A DNA stretch of 64,000 bases from Variovorax guangxiensis (GTDB taxonomy: Bacteria; Pseudomonadota; Gammaproteobacteria; Burkholderiales; Burkholderiaceae_C). Each line of letters opens with the position of its first letter. Within the stretch, counting starts at the first letter, position 1. The stretch is taken from positions 62,001 through 126,000 of the forward strand of contig NZ_RXFT01000011.1 of assembly GCF_003952165.1 (NCBI RefSeq), written 5' to 3'. The notes under the pieces were generated by a model, which saw nothing but the letters and a program-made list of their open reading frames with translations, was not told the DNA's origin and ran no database searches. This document shows positions 1 to 11,542 of this stretch, in pieces. Both the position numbers and the translations under genes were made by a program.

Positions 1-791
1 ATGGCCTGGCGCGTGAGGATCTTCGACATGTTCATGTCTTCATGCACCATGCCGACGATGCGCCGGCCCGCCTGCCGCGCCAGCACGTTGCGGCGGCCGT
101 CCACAGCAGGGTAGGCGGCGTTGCCCGGCAGGCCGATGCCGAGCGACTCGACCATGCTCGCCATGGTGCTCGCGGTGCCCATCGTCATGCAGTGGCCGTG
201 GCTGCGGTGCATGCAGCTCTCGGCCTCGAAGAATTCCTGCAGCTTGAGCGTGCCGGCGCGCACCTGCTCGCTCATCTGCCACACGCCGGTGCCCGAGCCG
301 AGCTCCTGCCCGCGCCACTTGCCCGAGAGCATCGGGCCGCCCGACACGCCGATGGTCGGCAGGTCGACGCTGGCCGCGCCCATCATGAGCGCGGGGGTGG
401 TCTTGTCGCAGCCCATGAGCAGCACCACGCCGTCGAGCGGGTTGCCGCGGATGCTTTCCTCCACGTCCATGCTCGCGAGGTTGCGATACAGCATCGCGGT
501 GGGACGCAGCAGCGTCTCGCCGAGCGACATCACCGGGAATTCGAGCGGGAAGCCGCCGGCTTCGTACACGCCGATCTTCACCTGCTCCGCGAGCGTGCGG
601 AAGTGCGAGTTGCAGGGCGTGAGTTCGCTGAAGGTGTTGCAGATGCCGATGACCGGGCGGCCGTCGAACTGGTCGTGCGGAACGCCCTTGCCCTTCATCC
701 AGCTTCGGTAGATGAAGCCGTCGCGATCGTGCCGGCCGAACCATTGCTGGCTGCGGAGTTCTTCTGGTTTCTTCCTGGGGGCGGTGCTCAT
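1..791 (-). CDS. IlvD/Edd-family sugar-acid dehydratase (3' part outside window)
   Basis: The first 263 residues are present; the gene runs off the left edge of the window. The family removes water from aldonic acids or dihydroxy acids, using an Fe-S cluster and Mg2+ in the cytoplasm. Cluster cysteines are visible at about residues 60 (TPCN), 128 (MGCDKTTP) and 201 (HGHCMTMG). Motifs RPVIGICNTFSEL and GGFPLEFPV are also present. The N-terminus resembles L-arabinonate/D-xylonate dehydratases more than biosynthetic IlvD. The gene is divergent from a GntR regulator and next to a CUT1 sugar transporter, which supports a catabolic aldonate role. The exact substrate cannot be told from sequence. 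Confidence 0.88.
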   Translation of the reverse strand, partial: MSTAPRKKPEELRSQQWFGRHDRDGFIYRSWMKGKGVPHDQFDGRPVIGICNTFSELTPCNSHFRTLAEQVKIGVYEAGGFPLEFPVMSLGETLLRPTAMLYRNLASMDVEESIRGNPLDGVVLLMGCDKTTPALMMGAASVDLPTIGVSGGPMLSGKWRGQELGSGTGVWQMSEQVRAGTLKLQEFFEAESCMHRSHGHCMTMGTASTMASMVESLGIGLPGNAAYPAVDGRRNVLARQAGRRIVGMVHEDMNMSKILTRQA

Positions 792-864
792 TGGATGTCT
801 CTCTTTGTTGTCGAAACCTGCGCCCGATCCTCAGGGTTTGTCCTGCCGATAGAGCGTTTCAATC

Positions 865-874
865 ATCATATGAT
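865..874. promoter_or_regulatory. Candidate GntR operator palindrome
   Basis: ATCATATGAT is a perfect 10-bp palindrome in the 149-bp gap between the divergent dehydratase (start 791) and GntR regulator (start 941). GntR proteins bind as dimers to short palindromes, so this is the best visible candidate for a site controlling both directions. Inference only; no second copy was found before the transporter operon. Confidence 0.45.
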
Positions 875-940
875 AAGCGCGAACAACGCGCCGGACCCTT
901 AGTGTTTTCGAGCGACGGGATACCAGTTTTCACATCACGC

Positions 941-1684
941 ATGATCAAGAACATCCACGGTCGCACGCTCGAACTCCTCGGTGAAGCCGTGGTGTCGGGC
1001 CGCTATGCGATCGGTGCATCCATCCCGTCCGAGCCCGTGCTCGGCGAGGAGCTGGGCGTGAGCCGTACCGTGGTGCGGGAGGCCATCAAGTCGCTGGTGG
1101 CCAAGGGCCTGATCGTGACCGGCCCGAAGGTCGGCACGCGCGTGCTGCCCAAGGACAAGTGGAACTGGTTCGACCCCGACGTCATCACCTGGCAGGCGCG
1201 CGCCGGCCTCACGCCCGAGTTCCTGCGCGACCTGCAGGACCTGCGCCGCGCGGTGGAGCCGGCGGCGGTGCGGCTGGCCGCGGAGAGGGCCACCGCGGAA
1301 GACATCGACGAGATCGAGCGTGCCTACGCCGGCATGAAGGAAGCCGTGGAGAACGGCGGCGACTACGTCACGTTCGACCTGCGCTTTCACAACGGCCTGC
1401 TGGGGGCCGCGCGCAACAGGATGATTGCGCAGATGAGCAAGGTGCTCAACGCATTGCTGCGCACCAGCTTCGAGATATCGACCACCAAACCCGACGGCCC
1501 CACGCTCTCGCTGCCGCTGCACCGTGCTGTGCTCGACGCGGTGATCGCGCACGACCCCGACGTCGCGGAACGCGCGATCCTCCGGCTCATCGACGGCGCC
1601 CGCCAGGACATCGAGGACGTGCTCGGCTCGCGCCGCCGGCTGCCGCGGCTGAGCAGGCCGCCACCCAGGCTCAGGGCCAGTTAG
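941..1684 (+). CDS. GntR-family (FadR/FCD) transcriptional regulator
   Basis: This is a 247-aa regulator. Residues about 5-70 form a winged helix-turn-helix (IPSEPVLGEELGVSRTVVREAIKSL). Residues about 90-230 form an all-helical FCD ligand domain with the D-x3-H metal/ligand motif (DLRFHNGLL) and a later His in LPLHRAVL. The ATG at 941 is chosen because family members begin a few residues before the first DNA-binding helix. An in-frame GTG at 903 and an ATG at 791 would add an unconserved leader and overlap the operator region. It probably represses the divergent dehydratase and the downstream ABC operon, responding to a sugar acid. Confidence 0.88.
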   Translation: MIKNIHGRTLELLGEAVVSGRYAIGASIPSEPVLGEELGVSRTVVREAIKSLVAKGLIVTGPKVGTRVLPKDKWNWFDPDVITWQARAGLTPEFLRDLQDLRRAVEPAAVRLAAERATAEDIDEIERAYAGMKEAVENGGDYVTFDLRFHNGLLGAARNRMIAQMSKVLNALLRTSFEISTTKPDGPTLSLPLHRAVLDAVIAHDPDVAERAILRLIDGARQDIEDVLGSRRRLPRLSRPPPRLRAS

Positions 1685-1788
1685 CCAGCCAGGCGCACTG
1701 GCTGCGCTCACGGTCCACTTCCGGTTCTTTCACCCCCACGCTCGCGCGCCGAGCAGATTCCACCCCAGAAGAGAAGGAGACAACGTCC

Positions 1789-3171
1789 ATGAAATTCGTC
1801 AAGTCGCTGATCGCGCCGACGCTGGTCGCGATGGGCCTGCTGTCGGCAGGCCACGTCGCCGCGCAGGAAAAACTCACCGTCTGGTGGGTCAAGGGCTTCT
1901 ACAAGGCGGAGGACGACGCACTGTTCGCCGCCATCAAGAAGTTCGAAGAGAAGAACAAGAACGTCAAGATCGAACTCTCGCAGTACCCGATCCAGGACAT
2001 GATCCCCAAGACCGTGTCCGCGCTCGACTCGGGCAGCCCACCTGACGTGGCTTACGCCGACGTCTACGACTTCCAGGTCACGGGCAAGTGGGCCTACGAC
2101 GGCAAGCTCGAGGACATCAGCAGCGTGCTCACGCCCATGAAGGACCGCTTCGCGCCGAACACGCTGGAGACCACCTACCTCTACAACGACCAGACCAAGA
2201 GCAAGGCGTACTACGCCTTCCCGATCAAGCAGCAGACCATGCACATCGAGTACTGGCTCGACATGCTGGCCGAAGCCGGGTTCAAGGAGTCCGACATTCC
2301 CACCGGCTGGAAGGACTACTGGTCGTTCTGGTGCGAGAAAGTGCAGCCAGCCAGCCGCCAGAAGAGCGGCAAGCGCAACTTCGGCATCGGCATGCCGATG
2401 GGCGTGGACTCGAGCGACGCGTTCTATTCGTTCCTGACCTTCATGGACGCCTACAACGTCAAGCTGGTGGACGACAACGGCAAGCTGCTGGTCGACGACC
2501 CGAAGGTGCGCACCGGCCTCATCGGCGCCATGACCGACTACACCACGCCTTACGTCAAGGGCTGCACGCCGCCTTCTTCCACCAGCTGGAAGGACCCGGA
2601 CAACAACGTCGCGTTCCACAACAAGACGACCGTGATGACGCACAACGCGACCATCTCCATCGCCGCCAAGTGGCTCGACGACTCGAACAACGCATCGCTC
2701 ACGCCCGAGCAGCGTGAAGAGGCGCGCAAGAACTACACCGAGCGTATCCGCACGGCCGGCTTCCCGAACAAGCCCGACGGCAGCAAGATGGTCTACCGCA
2801 CGGCCGTGAAGACCGGCGTGGTGTTCAAGGACGCGAAGAACAAGGCCCGCGCCAAGGAGTTCGTCTCGTTCCTGATGCAGGAAGAGAACCTGACGCCGTA
2901 CGTCGAAGGCTCGCTGGGCCGCTGGTTCCCGGTGACCAAGGCCGCGCAGCAGCGTGACTTCTGGAAGGCAGACCCGCACCGCCTCTCGGTCTACAACCAG
3001 TACGCCGCCGGCACCGTGACCTTCGAATTCACGAAGAACTACAAGTTCACCGTGCTGAACAACGAGAACGTCTGGGCCAAGGCCATGAGCCGCATCGTCA
3101 CCGACAAGGTGCCGGTGGACAAGGCGGTGGACGAGATGATCGCCCGCATCAAGACGGTGGCGGGTCAGTAA
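1789..3171 (+). CDS. Carbohydrate ABC transporter substrate-binding protein (CUT1)
   Basis: This 460-aa periplasmic binding protein has a clear signal peptide (MKFVKSLIAPTLVAMGLLSA, cleavage near AAQ). The mature part opens with EKLTVWWVKGFYKAEDDALF, typical of family 1 MalE/UgpB-like proteins. It carries GSPPDVAYADVYDF, where the first lobe contacts ligand. A strong ribosome site (gagaaggag) sits 9-18 bases before the ATG. It begins a four-gene transporter operon 104 bp after the GntR gene. The neighbouring dehydratase suggests an aldose, oligosaccharide or sugar acid as ligand, but specificity cannot be read from sequence. Confidence 0.93.
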   Translation: MKFVKSLIAPTLVAMGLLSAGHVAAQEKLTVWWVKGFYKAEDDALFAAIKKFEEKNKNVKIELSQYPIQDMIPKTVSALDSGSPPDVAYADVYDFQVTGKWAYDGKLEDISSVLTPMKDRFAPNTLETTYLYNDQTKSKAYYAFPIKQQTMHIEYWLDMLAEAGFKESDIPTGWKDYWSFWCEKVQPASRQKSGKRNFGIGMPMGVDSSDAFYSFLTFMDAYNVKLVDDNGKLLVDDPKVRTGLIGAMTDYTTPYVKGCTPPSSTSWKDPDNNVAFHNKTTVMTHNATISIAAKWLDDSNNASLTPEQREEARKNYTERIRTAGFPNKPDGSKMVYRTAVKTGVVFKDAKNKARAKEFVSFLMQEENLTPYVEGSLGRWFPVTKAAQQRDFWKADPHRLSVYNQYAAGTVTFEFTKNYKFTVLNNENVWAKAMSRIVTDKVPVDKAVDEMIARIKTVAGQ

Positions 3172-3220
3172 GCCGCGCACGCACGGTACCCGTCTGCACG
3201 TTCACCATCAGCAGCACGCC

Positions 3221-4105
3221 ATGAGCAGCGCAACTGCCTCCGCCGCCGCGCCGAGTACTTCGGCGCCTGTCGTCAATCCCGGAGCGCGGCATGCGCGCTG
3301 GCAGTTCTGGGGCGCGGTCATGGTCGTGCCCTACCTGCTGGTGTTCGTGGTGTTCGTGCTGTACCCGGTGGGCTACGGCCTCTGGCTCGCCCGCCATCCG
3401 CAAAGCTACGTGAAGCTGGTCGAAGACCCGATCTTCTTCCGCTCCGTGATCAACACGGCCATCTTCCTGGTCGTGGCGATCAACCTCAAGATGCTTGTGG
3501 CACTCGTGCTCTCGGGCTTCTTCGTGACATCGCGCTGGTGGATCAAGATCGTCTCGGCGATCTTCATCCTCCCGTGGGCGATGCCCTCCATTCCCACGAT
3601 CCTGTCGATCCGCTTCATGCTGAACCCGGAGTGGGGCGTGATCAACAGCACCATCTTCCGCCTGACCGGCGCCGACGGCCCCAACTGGCTCAACGATCCC
3701 TCGCTGGCGCTGGCCTTCGCGATGATCGTGCACATCTGGAAGTCGCTGCCGTTCTGGACGCTCATCCTCGTGGCGGGCCGCCTGGCCATTCCCACCGAGC
3801 AGTACGAGGCTGCTTCCGTCGACGGCGCCTCGTCGTGGCAGAAGTTCCGCTTCGTGAGCTGGCCGGCGTTGAAGACGCTCTACATCACCTCGCTCATCCT
3901 CTCGATGATCTGGACGCTGGGCGACTTCAACAGCGTCTACCTGCTGACCGGCGGCGGCCCCGCCGACCTCACGCACGTGCTCGCCACGCTGGGCATCCGC
4001 TACCTGCGCCTCGACCAGGTCGACCTGTCGATGGCTTCCATCGTGGTGGCGATGCCGCTCGTTCTGCCGCTGGTTTACTTCATGATGAAGAGGCTCTCGA
4101 AATGA
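3221..4105 (+). CDS. Sugar ABC transporter permease, MalF/UgpA type
   Basis: This 294-aa inner-membrane protein has about six hydrophobic segments, the first at residues 30-56. The EAA loop that docks the ATPase is at about 196-210 (EAASVDGASSWQKFR). The first 25 residues are Ala/Ser-rich and cytoplasmic. The gene starts 49 bp after the binding-protein gene and its stop overlaps the next start as ATGA, so the two permeases are translationally coupled. It forms the heterodimeric channel with the following permease. Confidence 0.92.
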   Translation: MSSATASAAAPSTSAPVVNPGARHARWQFWGAVMVVPYLLVFVVFVLYPVGYGLWLARHPQSYVKLVEDPIFFRSVINTAIFLVVAINLKMLVALVLSGFFVTSRWWIKIVSAIFILPWAMPSIPTILSIRFMLNPEWGVINSTIFRLTGADGPNWLNDPSLALAFAMIVHIWKSLPFWTLILVAGRLAIPTEQYEAASVDGASSWQKFRFVSWPALKTLYITSLILSMIWTLGDFNSVYLLTGGGPADLTHVLATLGIRYLRLDQVDLSMASIVVAMPLVLPLVYFMMKRLSK

Positions 4106-4953
4106 AGCGCTGGACACCAAGAGCCGTGCTCACCGAGGCCCGGCTGCTGCTCATCGGCATCCCCGTGCTGCTGTGGACCCTGATCCCGGTCTACCACATG
4201 GTGCTGTTCGCGATCTCGTCGAAGGACTCCGCGACATCGGGCCACTTGTGGCCCAAGAGTCCGACGCTGGACAACTTCCGCATCGTGTTCCAGCAGAAGC
4301 ACTTCTACCTCGACCACTTCTGGCTGCAGCTGTGGAACTCGCTGCTGATCGCGCTGTCGGTGGGCGCGCTCACGCTCTTCGTGGCGACCACGGCGGCGTT
4401 CGCCATCAGCCGGCTGCGCGTGCGCGGCGGGCGCACGGTGATGAACATGGCGCTGTTCACCTACTTCATCCCGGCGGCCTTCCTCGCGGTGCCCATGTAC
4501 AAGACCATGGGCAACTACGGCCTGCTCAACAGCCAGTGGGCGCTGATCCTCGCGATGGTGACCATCGCTTCGCCGTACTGCATCTGGGTGCTGAAGCAGG
4601 CCTCCGACAAGCTGCCCTACGAGCTCGACGAGGCCGCGCGCATGGACGGCGCCTCGCCGCTGCAGCTGTTCCGCCTCGTGTACCTGCCGCTGATGGTGCC
4701 TTCGCTGGTGGCCGTGGGCACGTATTCGCTGCTGCTGGCCTGGAACGAGTACCTCTACGCCTTCCTGCTGCTGTCCAACGACAAGAGCGTGACGCTGGCC
4801 GTGGCGCTGGGCAACTTCCTCTCGGCCGACGATTCGCCGTGGGAGCTGCTGATGGCCACCGGCCTGATCTACGCGCTGCCCCCGGCGGCGATCTATTACG
4901 CATTCAAGCGCTACATGGTCGGCGGAATAACCGCCGGCGCAGTCAAGAGCTGA
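4102..4953 (+). CDS. Sugar ABC transporter permease, MalG/UgpE type
   Basis: This 283-aa inner-membrane permease has six predicted membrane segments. The EAA loop at about 177-192 (DEAARMDGASPLQLFRL) is followed by the usual hydrophobic LVYLPL. The ATG at 4102 overlaps the preceding stop by four bases, which fixes the start. It pairs with the upstream permease, and the ATPase gene follows 25 bp downstream. Confidence 0.92.
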   Translation: MKRWTPRAVLTEARLLLIGIPVLLWTLIPVYHMVLFAISSKDSATSGHLWPKSPTLDNFRIVFQQKHFYLDHFWLQLWNSLLIALSVGALTLFVATTAAFAISRLRVRGGRTVMNMALFTYFIPAAFLAVPMYKTMGNYGLLNSQWALILAMVTIASPYCIWVLKQASDKLPYELDEAARMDGASPLQLFRLVYLPLMVPSLVAVGTYSLLLAWNEYLYAFLLLSNDKSVTLAVALGNFLSADDSPWELLMATGLIYALPPAAIYYAFKRYMVGGITAGAVKS

Positions 4954-4978
4954 AAAAGCCCACGCAGGAAACGAAAAA

Positions 4979-6049
<1,071 letters not shown>

Positions 6050-6061
6050 GCCCGATCGTGG

Positions 6062-7099
6062 CTACGTGCGCAGCCGCAGCAGGGCGCGCACGAAGCCGTG
6101 GTCCGAGCGCGAGCGGTCGCGCCCTTCGTGCAGGTGGTCGTTGAAGTAGTCGACGCGCCGCACGTCGCCCAGGCTGTGCCGGCTGGTGGCGACGAATTCC
6201 TCGCTCACGAAGATCTGGTCGAGCACGTCCGGGTAGCCCTGGTGGATGTGCGAATAGGCCACGTCCTTCTTGAGTGCCGACTCGCCCTGCATCTCGTAGG
6301 CGTTGAAGAGCGCCACGTCGCGCGCGCCCTTGTCGTAGGCCACCTCCGAAGTGGCCGCTACCAGCTGCGTGGTCACGCTGTGCGGGTTGTCGTTGAAGTC
6401 GCCCATCACCACCAGCGGCACGTTGGTGCCCTGCAGCAGGTCGATCACGATGCAGCGCAGGGCGGCGGCCTCGGCGCCGCGCATCAGCAGCGAGCGCAGC
6501 GAAGCCATCACGCCCACCTTGCGGTCGTCGCGGTCTTCCAGCGGGTTGCCCTGCGCGTCCTGCAGGAACTTGGGGCGCTTGGACTTCAGGTGCACCGTAA
6601 GTACGTGCACCTGCTGGCCGTGCTTCATGCGCACCGTGGCGAGCAGGGGAGGCCGCTCGAAGCGCGTGTGCGGACCGAGCCCAGGCACATCGACGCCGAA
6701 GCCGGGCGGAAAGTCGACGAAGGAGCGGACCTCGTCCACCTTCAGCCGCGTCGCGATGCCCACGCGCGGCGTGCCCTGCGCGCCCGGTCGCGCGGGCGTA
6801 CCCTCGGGGCTGCCGGGCGGCGGCGTGTTCTCCGCGCCGGGCACCGAGATGAAGTCGTAGCGCAGGCCGCTGCGCGCGATGCAGGCCTTCAGCGCCGATT
6901 CGTCCCACACCTCCTGCACCGCCAGCACGTCGGCATTGAGCGCATGGAAACGCTCACCGGTCCAATCGATCTTCCGCTCGTACTCGCGCTCGGTGTAGGC
7001 GTCCTGGTTCTCGTAATACACGCGGTTGGGCGCCGCGAGGTTGAGGAGGTTGCAGGTGGCTACGAAGAGGGTGGCGTAGTTGGGCGGGATGTATTGCAT
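6062..7099 (-). CDS. Endonuclease/exonuclease/phosphatase-family protein
   Basis: This 345-aa protein has the DNase I-like fold. Visible metal and catalytic motifs are TCNLLNL near the N-terminus (Asn), VQEVWDE (Glu), HLKSKRPK, GDFNDNP (Asp/Asn) and the C-terminal SDHGF (Asp-His). Such enzymes hydrolyse phosphodiester or phosphomonoester bonds in nucleic acids, lipids or inositides, and sequence alone does not decide which. No signal peptide is seen. A Gly/Pro-rich loop (residues about 95-115) is an unusual insertion. The gene stands alone after the terminator of the helicase gene. Confidence 0.85.
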   Translation of the reverse strand: MQYIPPNYATLFVATCNLLNLAAPNRVYYENQDAYTEREYERKIDWTGERFHALNADVLAVQEVWDESALKACIARSGLRYDFISVPGAENTPPPGSPEGTPARPGAQGTPRVGIATRLKVDEVRSFVDFPPGFGVDVPGLGPHTRFERPPLLATVRMKHGQQVHVLTVHLKSKRPKFLQDAQGNPLEDRDDRKVGVMASLRSLLMRGAEAAALRCIVIDLLQGTNVPLVVMGDFNDNPHSVTTQLVAATSEVAYDKGARDVALFNAYEMQGESALKKDVAYSHIHQGYPDVLDQIFVSEEFVATSRHSLGDVRRVDYFNDHLHEGRDRSRSDHGFVRALLRLRT

Positions 7100-7165
7100 G
7101 GCGTGACGATTGTGTCTTGAGTCGTCGTCCGCCCGCCCTGTGCCGCGGCGCAGGAAAACCCCATG

Positions 7166-7203
7166 AAAAAAGGGCACCCGGCGGTGTGCCGGATGCCCTT
7201 TTC
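7166..7203 (-). terminator. Rho-independent terminator after rhlE
   Basis: On the minus strand, GGGCATCCGGC and GCCGGGTGCCC pair as an 11-bp stem with one mismatch and a 5-nt loop, followed by six Ts. The plus strand shows the same stem with four Ts. It lies 40 bp after the helicase stop codon and so most likely ends that transcript. Confidence 0.85.
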
Positions 7204-7242
7204 CGATTCCTGGCGGTAGCAGGCTGGCGCTACCGGCGGATC

Positions 7243-9021
7243 TCAGCGGCCGAACGAACGGCCACCGCCGCCGCCGGAGCGGTTGCCACCGCCGTAGCCG
7301 CCACCGCCACCCGAGCGACGGCCACCACCGCCGCCACCGTAGCCACCGCCGCCCGAGCGGCCGCCGCGACCGCGGCCGCCCATGTGGTCGACGCTGGTGC
7401 GCAGCGGATCGGGCTGGCCGGCGCCGCCTCCGACCGATTCGGCGCGCAGGTGCGCGACCTGGTTGGCCTGCGTCGGGCTGTGGCTGTTGCCGTGATGGCG
7501 CGGCTGGCGCTCCTCGTGCGGAGCGTGATGGTGATGCTGCGGAGCGCGTGCCGGGCCCTGCGGGTTGCGCGGCTGCTGTTGCGGACGCGCACCCTGGCCG
7601 CGCGGGCCTTGGCCTTGGCCTTGTCCTTGTCCTTGACCCTGGCCGCCGCCATTGGCATTGCGGCCCTGGCCGTTGCCACCCTGGCCGCCGCCACGGCGCT
7701 GGCCACCGCCACCGCCGTTGCCGCCGCCCTGGCCAGCCTTGTTCTCGCGGATGCGCTGCAGCATCTCGGTGCGCGCAGCCTTGGCGGCCGCCTGCATGAC
7801 TTCGCGGCTCGGCGGACGGCCGGCGCCGCCCCAGATGGTCTGGCGGCCCATGGCGATGGGCTCGGCGCGCTCTCCTTCCTCGGGGCCGAAGCCCTCGATG
7901 ACCTGCACGGGAATCGTCTGCTTGGTGAAACGCTCGATCTCCTGCATGAAGCCTTCCTCGTCCAGGCACACGAAGCTCACGGCCTCGCCGCTGGAGCCGG
8001 CGCGGCCCGTGCGGCCGATGCGGTGCACGTAGTCTTCGCTGACGTTGGGGATCTCGTAGTTCACGACGTGCGGCAGCTCGTCGATGTCGATGCCTCGCGC
8101 GGCGATGTCGGTGGCCACCAGCGCGCGCAGCTCGCCGCTCTTGAAGCCGGCCAGAGCCTGGGTGCGGGCGCTCTGGCTCTTGTTGCCGTGCAGCGCCATC
8201 GCCTCGATGCCGTTCTTGGTGAGGAATTCGGCCACGCTGTTGGCGCCGAACTTGGTGCGCGTGAAGACCAGCACCTGGCTCCACTTGTTCTCGTTGATGA
8301 TGTGCGCGAGCAGCGCCTTCTTCTTGCCGCGGCCCACGGGGTGGATCACCTGGGTGATGCGCTGCACCGTGGTGTTGCGCGGCGTGACCTGGATGCTCTG
8401 CGGGTTGCGCAGCAGGGTGGCGGCCAGGTCGCGGATCTCGTCGCTGAAGGTGGCCGAGAACAGCAGGCTCTGCTTTTCCTTGGGCACCAGCGCCAGAACC
8501 TTCTTCACGTCGTGGATGAAGCCCATGTCGAGCATGCGGTCGGCTTCGTCGAGGATCAGCATCTGGACCTGGCCCAGGTCGAGCATGCCCTGCTGCTGCA
8601 GGTCGAGCAGGCGGCCGGGGGTGGCCACGAGGATGTCGACGCCGCTCTTGAGCTTGCTGATCTGCGGGTTCATGCCGACGCCGCCGAAGATCACGGTGGA
8701 GCTCAGCTGCAGGTACTTGCCGTAGGTGCGCACAGATTCCTCGACCTGCGCGGCGAGTTCGCGGGTGGGTGTCAGCACCAGGGCGCGGATGCCGGTGCCG
8801 CCGAACTTGTTGGTGGCGCTGCGGCTCATGGTGAGCTTGTGCAGCATCGGCAGCGTGAAGGCGGCAGTCTTGCCGGTGCCGGTCTGGGCGCCGCCGAGCA
8901 GGTCGTGGCCCTCGAGGACGGCGGGGATGGCTTGCGCCTGGATGGGGGTGGGGGTGTCGTAACCGTGCTCGTGCACAGCCTTCAAGATGGCGGGAGCCAG
9001 CTTCAGTTCGTCAAAAGTCAT
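7243..9021 (-). CDS. rhlE: DEAD-box ATP-dependent RNA helicase RhlE
   Basis: This 592-aa helicase unwinds RNA, with roles in ribosome assembly and cold adaptation. All core motifs are present: Q motif (GYDTPTPIQ), I (AQTGTGKT, about 45-52), Ia (PTRELA), Ib (TPGR), II (DEAD), III (SAT), and V/VI (DIAARGID, HRIGRTGRAG). The core ends near residue 380. A roughly 200-residue low-complexity tail follows, with Gly/Gln/Arg stretches, a four-His run and RSGGGG repeats ending in GRSFGR. ATG 9021 is chosen because the Q motif begins 20 residues later and upstream codons are not conserved-looking. A strong terminator follows. Confidence 0.95.
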   Translation of the reverse strand: MTFDELKLAPAILKAVHEHGYDTPTPIQAQAIPAVLEGHDLLGGAQTGTGKTAAFTLPMLHKLTMSRSATNKFGGTGIRALVLTPTRELAAQVEESVRTYGKYLQLSSTVIFGGVGMNPQISKLKSGVDILVATPGRLLDLQQQGMLDLGQVQMLILDEADRMLDMGFIHDVKKVLALVPKEKQSLLFSATFSDEIRDLAATLLRNPQSIQVTPRNTTVQRITQVIHPVGRGKKKALLAHIINENKWSQVLVFTRTKFGANSVAEFLTKNGIEAMALHGNKSQSARTQALAGFKSGELRALVATDIAARGIDIDELPHVVNYEIPNVSEDYVHRIGRTGRAGSSGEAVSFVCLDEEGFMQEIERFTKQTIPVQVIEGFGPEEGERAEPIAMGRQTIWGGAGRPPSREVMQAAAKAARTEMLQRIRENKAGQGGGNGGGGGQRRGGGQGGNGQGRNANGGGQGQGQGQGQGQGPRGQGARPQQQPRNPQGPARAPQHHHHAPHEERQPRHHGNSHSPTQANQVAHLRAESVGGGAGQPDPLRTSVDHMGGRGRGGRSGGGGYGGGGGGRRSGGGGGYGGGNRSGGGGGRSFGR

Positions 9022-9321
9022 TGAAAACAATAAGCGCCATACACGGCGCAGTGGCATCGGCCCGCTTGGCGTCTTGTTGACGCCGAGCCAGTCAAGGCAG
9101 ATGAGGGTCAGGGGTGGGAGCCGGAAAGTCCGCCCTCGCAAAAGGGTGAAATGGACCTTTCTTCGTCCCCGGCAGAGAGCCGGTGTTGCGGGCAACTGGA
9201 CCCGGCAACGGGGACTATTGTCGCATGAGTCGATAATCGGTGGTTTGCCGCGCCCGAATGGCTGCATTCCGGCGGCCGCGCATTCCCTCGAATCCCGCTA
9301 CCCAAGGTAACAAAACCACAC
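9022..9321. other. Intergenic region between divergent rhlE and ettA
   Basis: This 300-bp gap must hold both promoters and the rhlE leader. A 6-bp hairpin with a 5-nt loop (GGCGTC/GACGCC, 9068-9084) falls in the likely rhlE 5' leader. No convincing -35/-10 pair, small ORF or RNA family was recognised. Confidence 0.4.
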
Positions 9322-10983
<1,662 letters not shown>

Positions 10984-10986
10984 GGC

Positions 10987-11082
10987 TCGCCCCCAGGCTG
11001 CGCGCACTTCGTGTCGCTACGCCAACCCCCTTCCGGGGGCAACACCTGCGGCCCGGCAAAGCCGGTTCCGCGGTGTTCCTCG
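10987..11082 (+). repeat. Intergenic structured repeat, copy A
   Basis: A block of about 96 bp directly after ettA is matched in inverted orientation at 29453-29549 with roughly 85% identity. It contains two stem-loops: CCCCC-ttcc-GGGGG, and a nested GCGG/CCGGC-aaa-GCCGG/CCGC. Neither is followed by a T-run, so they are not classical terminators. The layout (two small hairpins between genes) resembles REP/BIME-type elements. Family membership beyond these two copies is inferred. Confidence 0.75.
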
Positions 11083-11089
11083 AATGGGC

Positions 11090-11542
11090 TCAGATCGCTT
11101 CGGCAAGAGCGCGCGGTTCCGCAAGGGGCCGCGCGCTTTTTTCATCCTCCGCCGCGAACACGTCGCGCGCCGCGAAGAGGCCGTTGAGCGCCGCCGGAAA
11201 GCCCGCGTACACCGCCATCTGCATCATGATCTCGACCACCTCGTCGCGCGTCACGCCGACGTTCAGCGCGGCCTGGACGTGCACCTTCAGCTGCGGTGTG
11301 GCATTGCCCATGGCGGCGAGCGCGGCCACCGTCGCGATCTCGCGGGAGCGCAGGTCGAGACCGGGGCGCGAGTAGATGTCGCCGAATGGGAACTCGATCA
11401 GCAGGCGGCCGAAGTCCGGCGCGATGCCGGCCAGGCTCTCGACGACCTTGACGCCGCCTTCACCGTCGATCTCCTGGAGCTTGGCCAGGCCACGCGTGTA
11501 GCGCAGGTTGTCGTTTTGGCCCTGGTTCTGTGTGTTCGTCAT
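11090..11542 (-). CDS. Carboxymuconolactone decarboxylase-family protein
   Basis: This 150-aa cytoplasmic all-helical protein matches the CMD/AhpD-like fold. It has LRSREIATVAALAAMGN, then HVQAALNVGVTRDEVVEIMMQMAVYAGFP, the conserved core of gamma-carboxymuconolactone decarboxylase-like proteins. No CxxC redox motif of AhpD is present, so peroxidase-partner function is unlikely. Its start lies inside the 3' end of the MerR gene (83-nt overlap, different frame), so the two are co-transcribed and probably coupled. The true substrate is unknown; many relatives are stress-induced proteins of unknown activity. Confidence 0.85.
   Translation of the reverse strand: MTNTQNQGQNDNLRYTRGLAKLQEIDGEGGVKVVESLAGIAPDFGRLLIEFPFGDIYSRPGLDLRSREIATVAALAAMGNATPQLKVHVQAALNVGVTRDEVVEIMMQMAVYAGFPAALNGLFAARDVFAAEDEKSARPLAEPRALAEAI

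Noticed and set aside
1708..3180. Long open frame on the minus strand opposite the sugar-binding protein gene
   Set aside because: His/Val/Arg/Leu-rich composition typical of antisense frames in high-GC DNA; the plus-strand gene has a signal peptide, ribosome site and family motifs.
7117..9024. 635-codon frame on the plus strand opposite rhlE
   Set aside because: Ala/Leu/His-rich antisense frame; the minus strand has all DEAD-box motifs.
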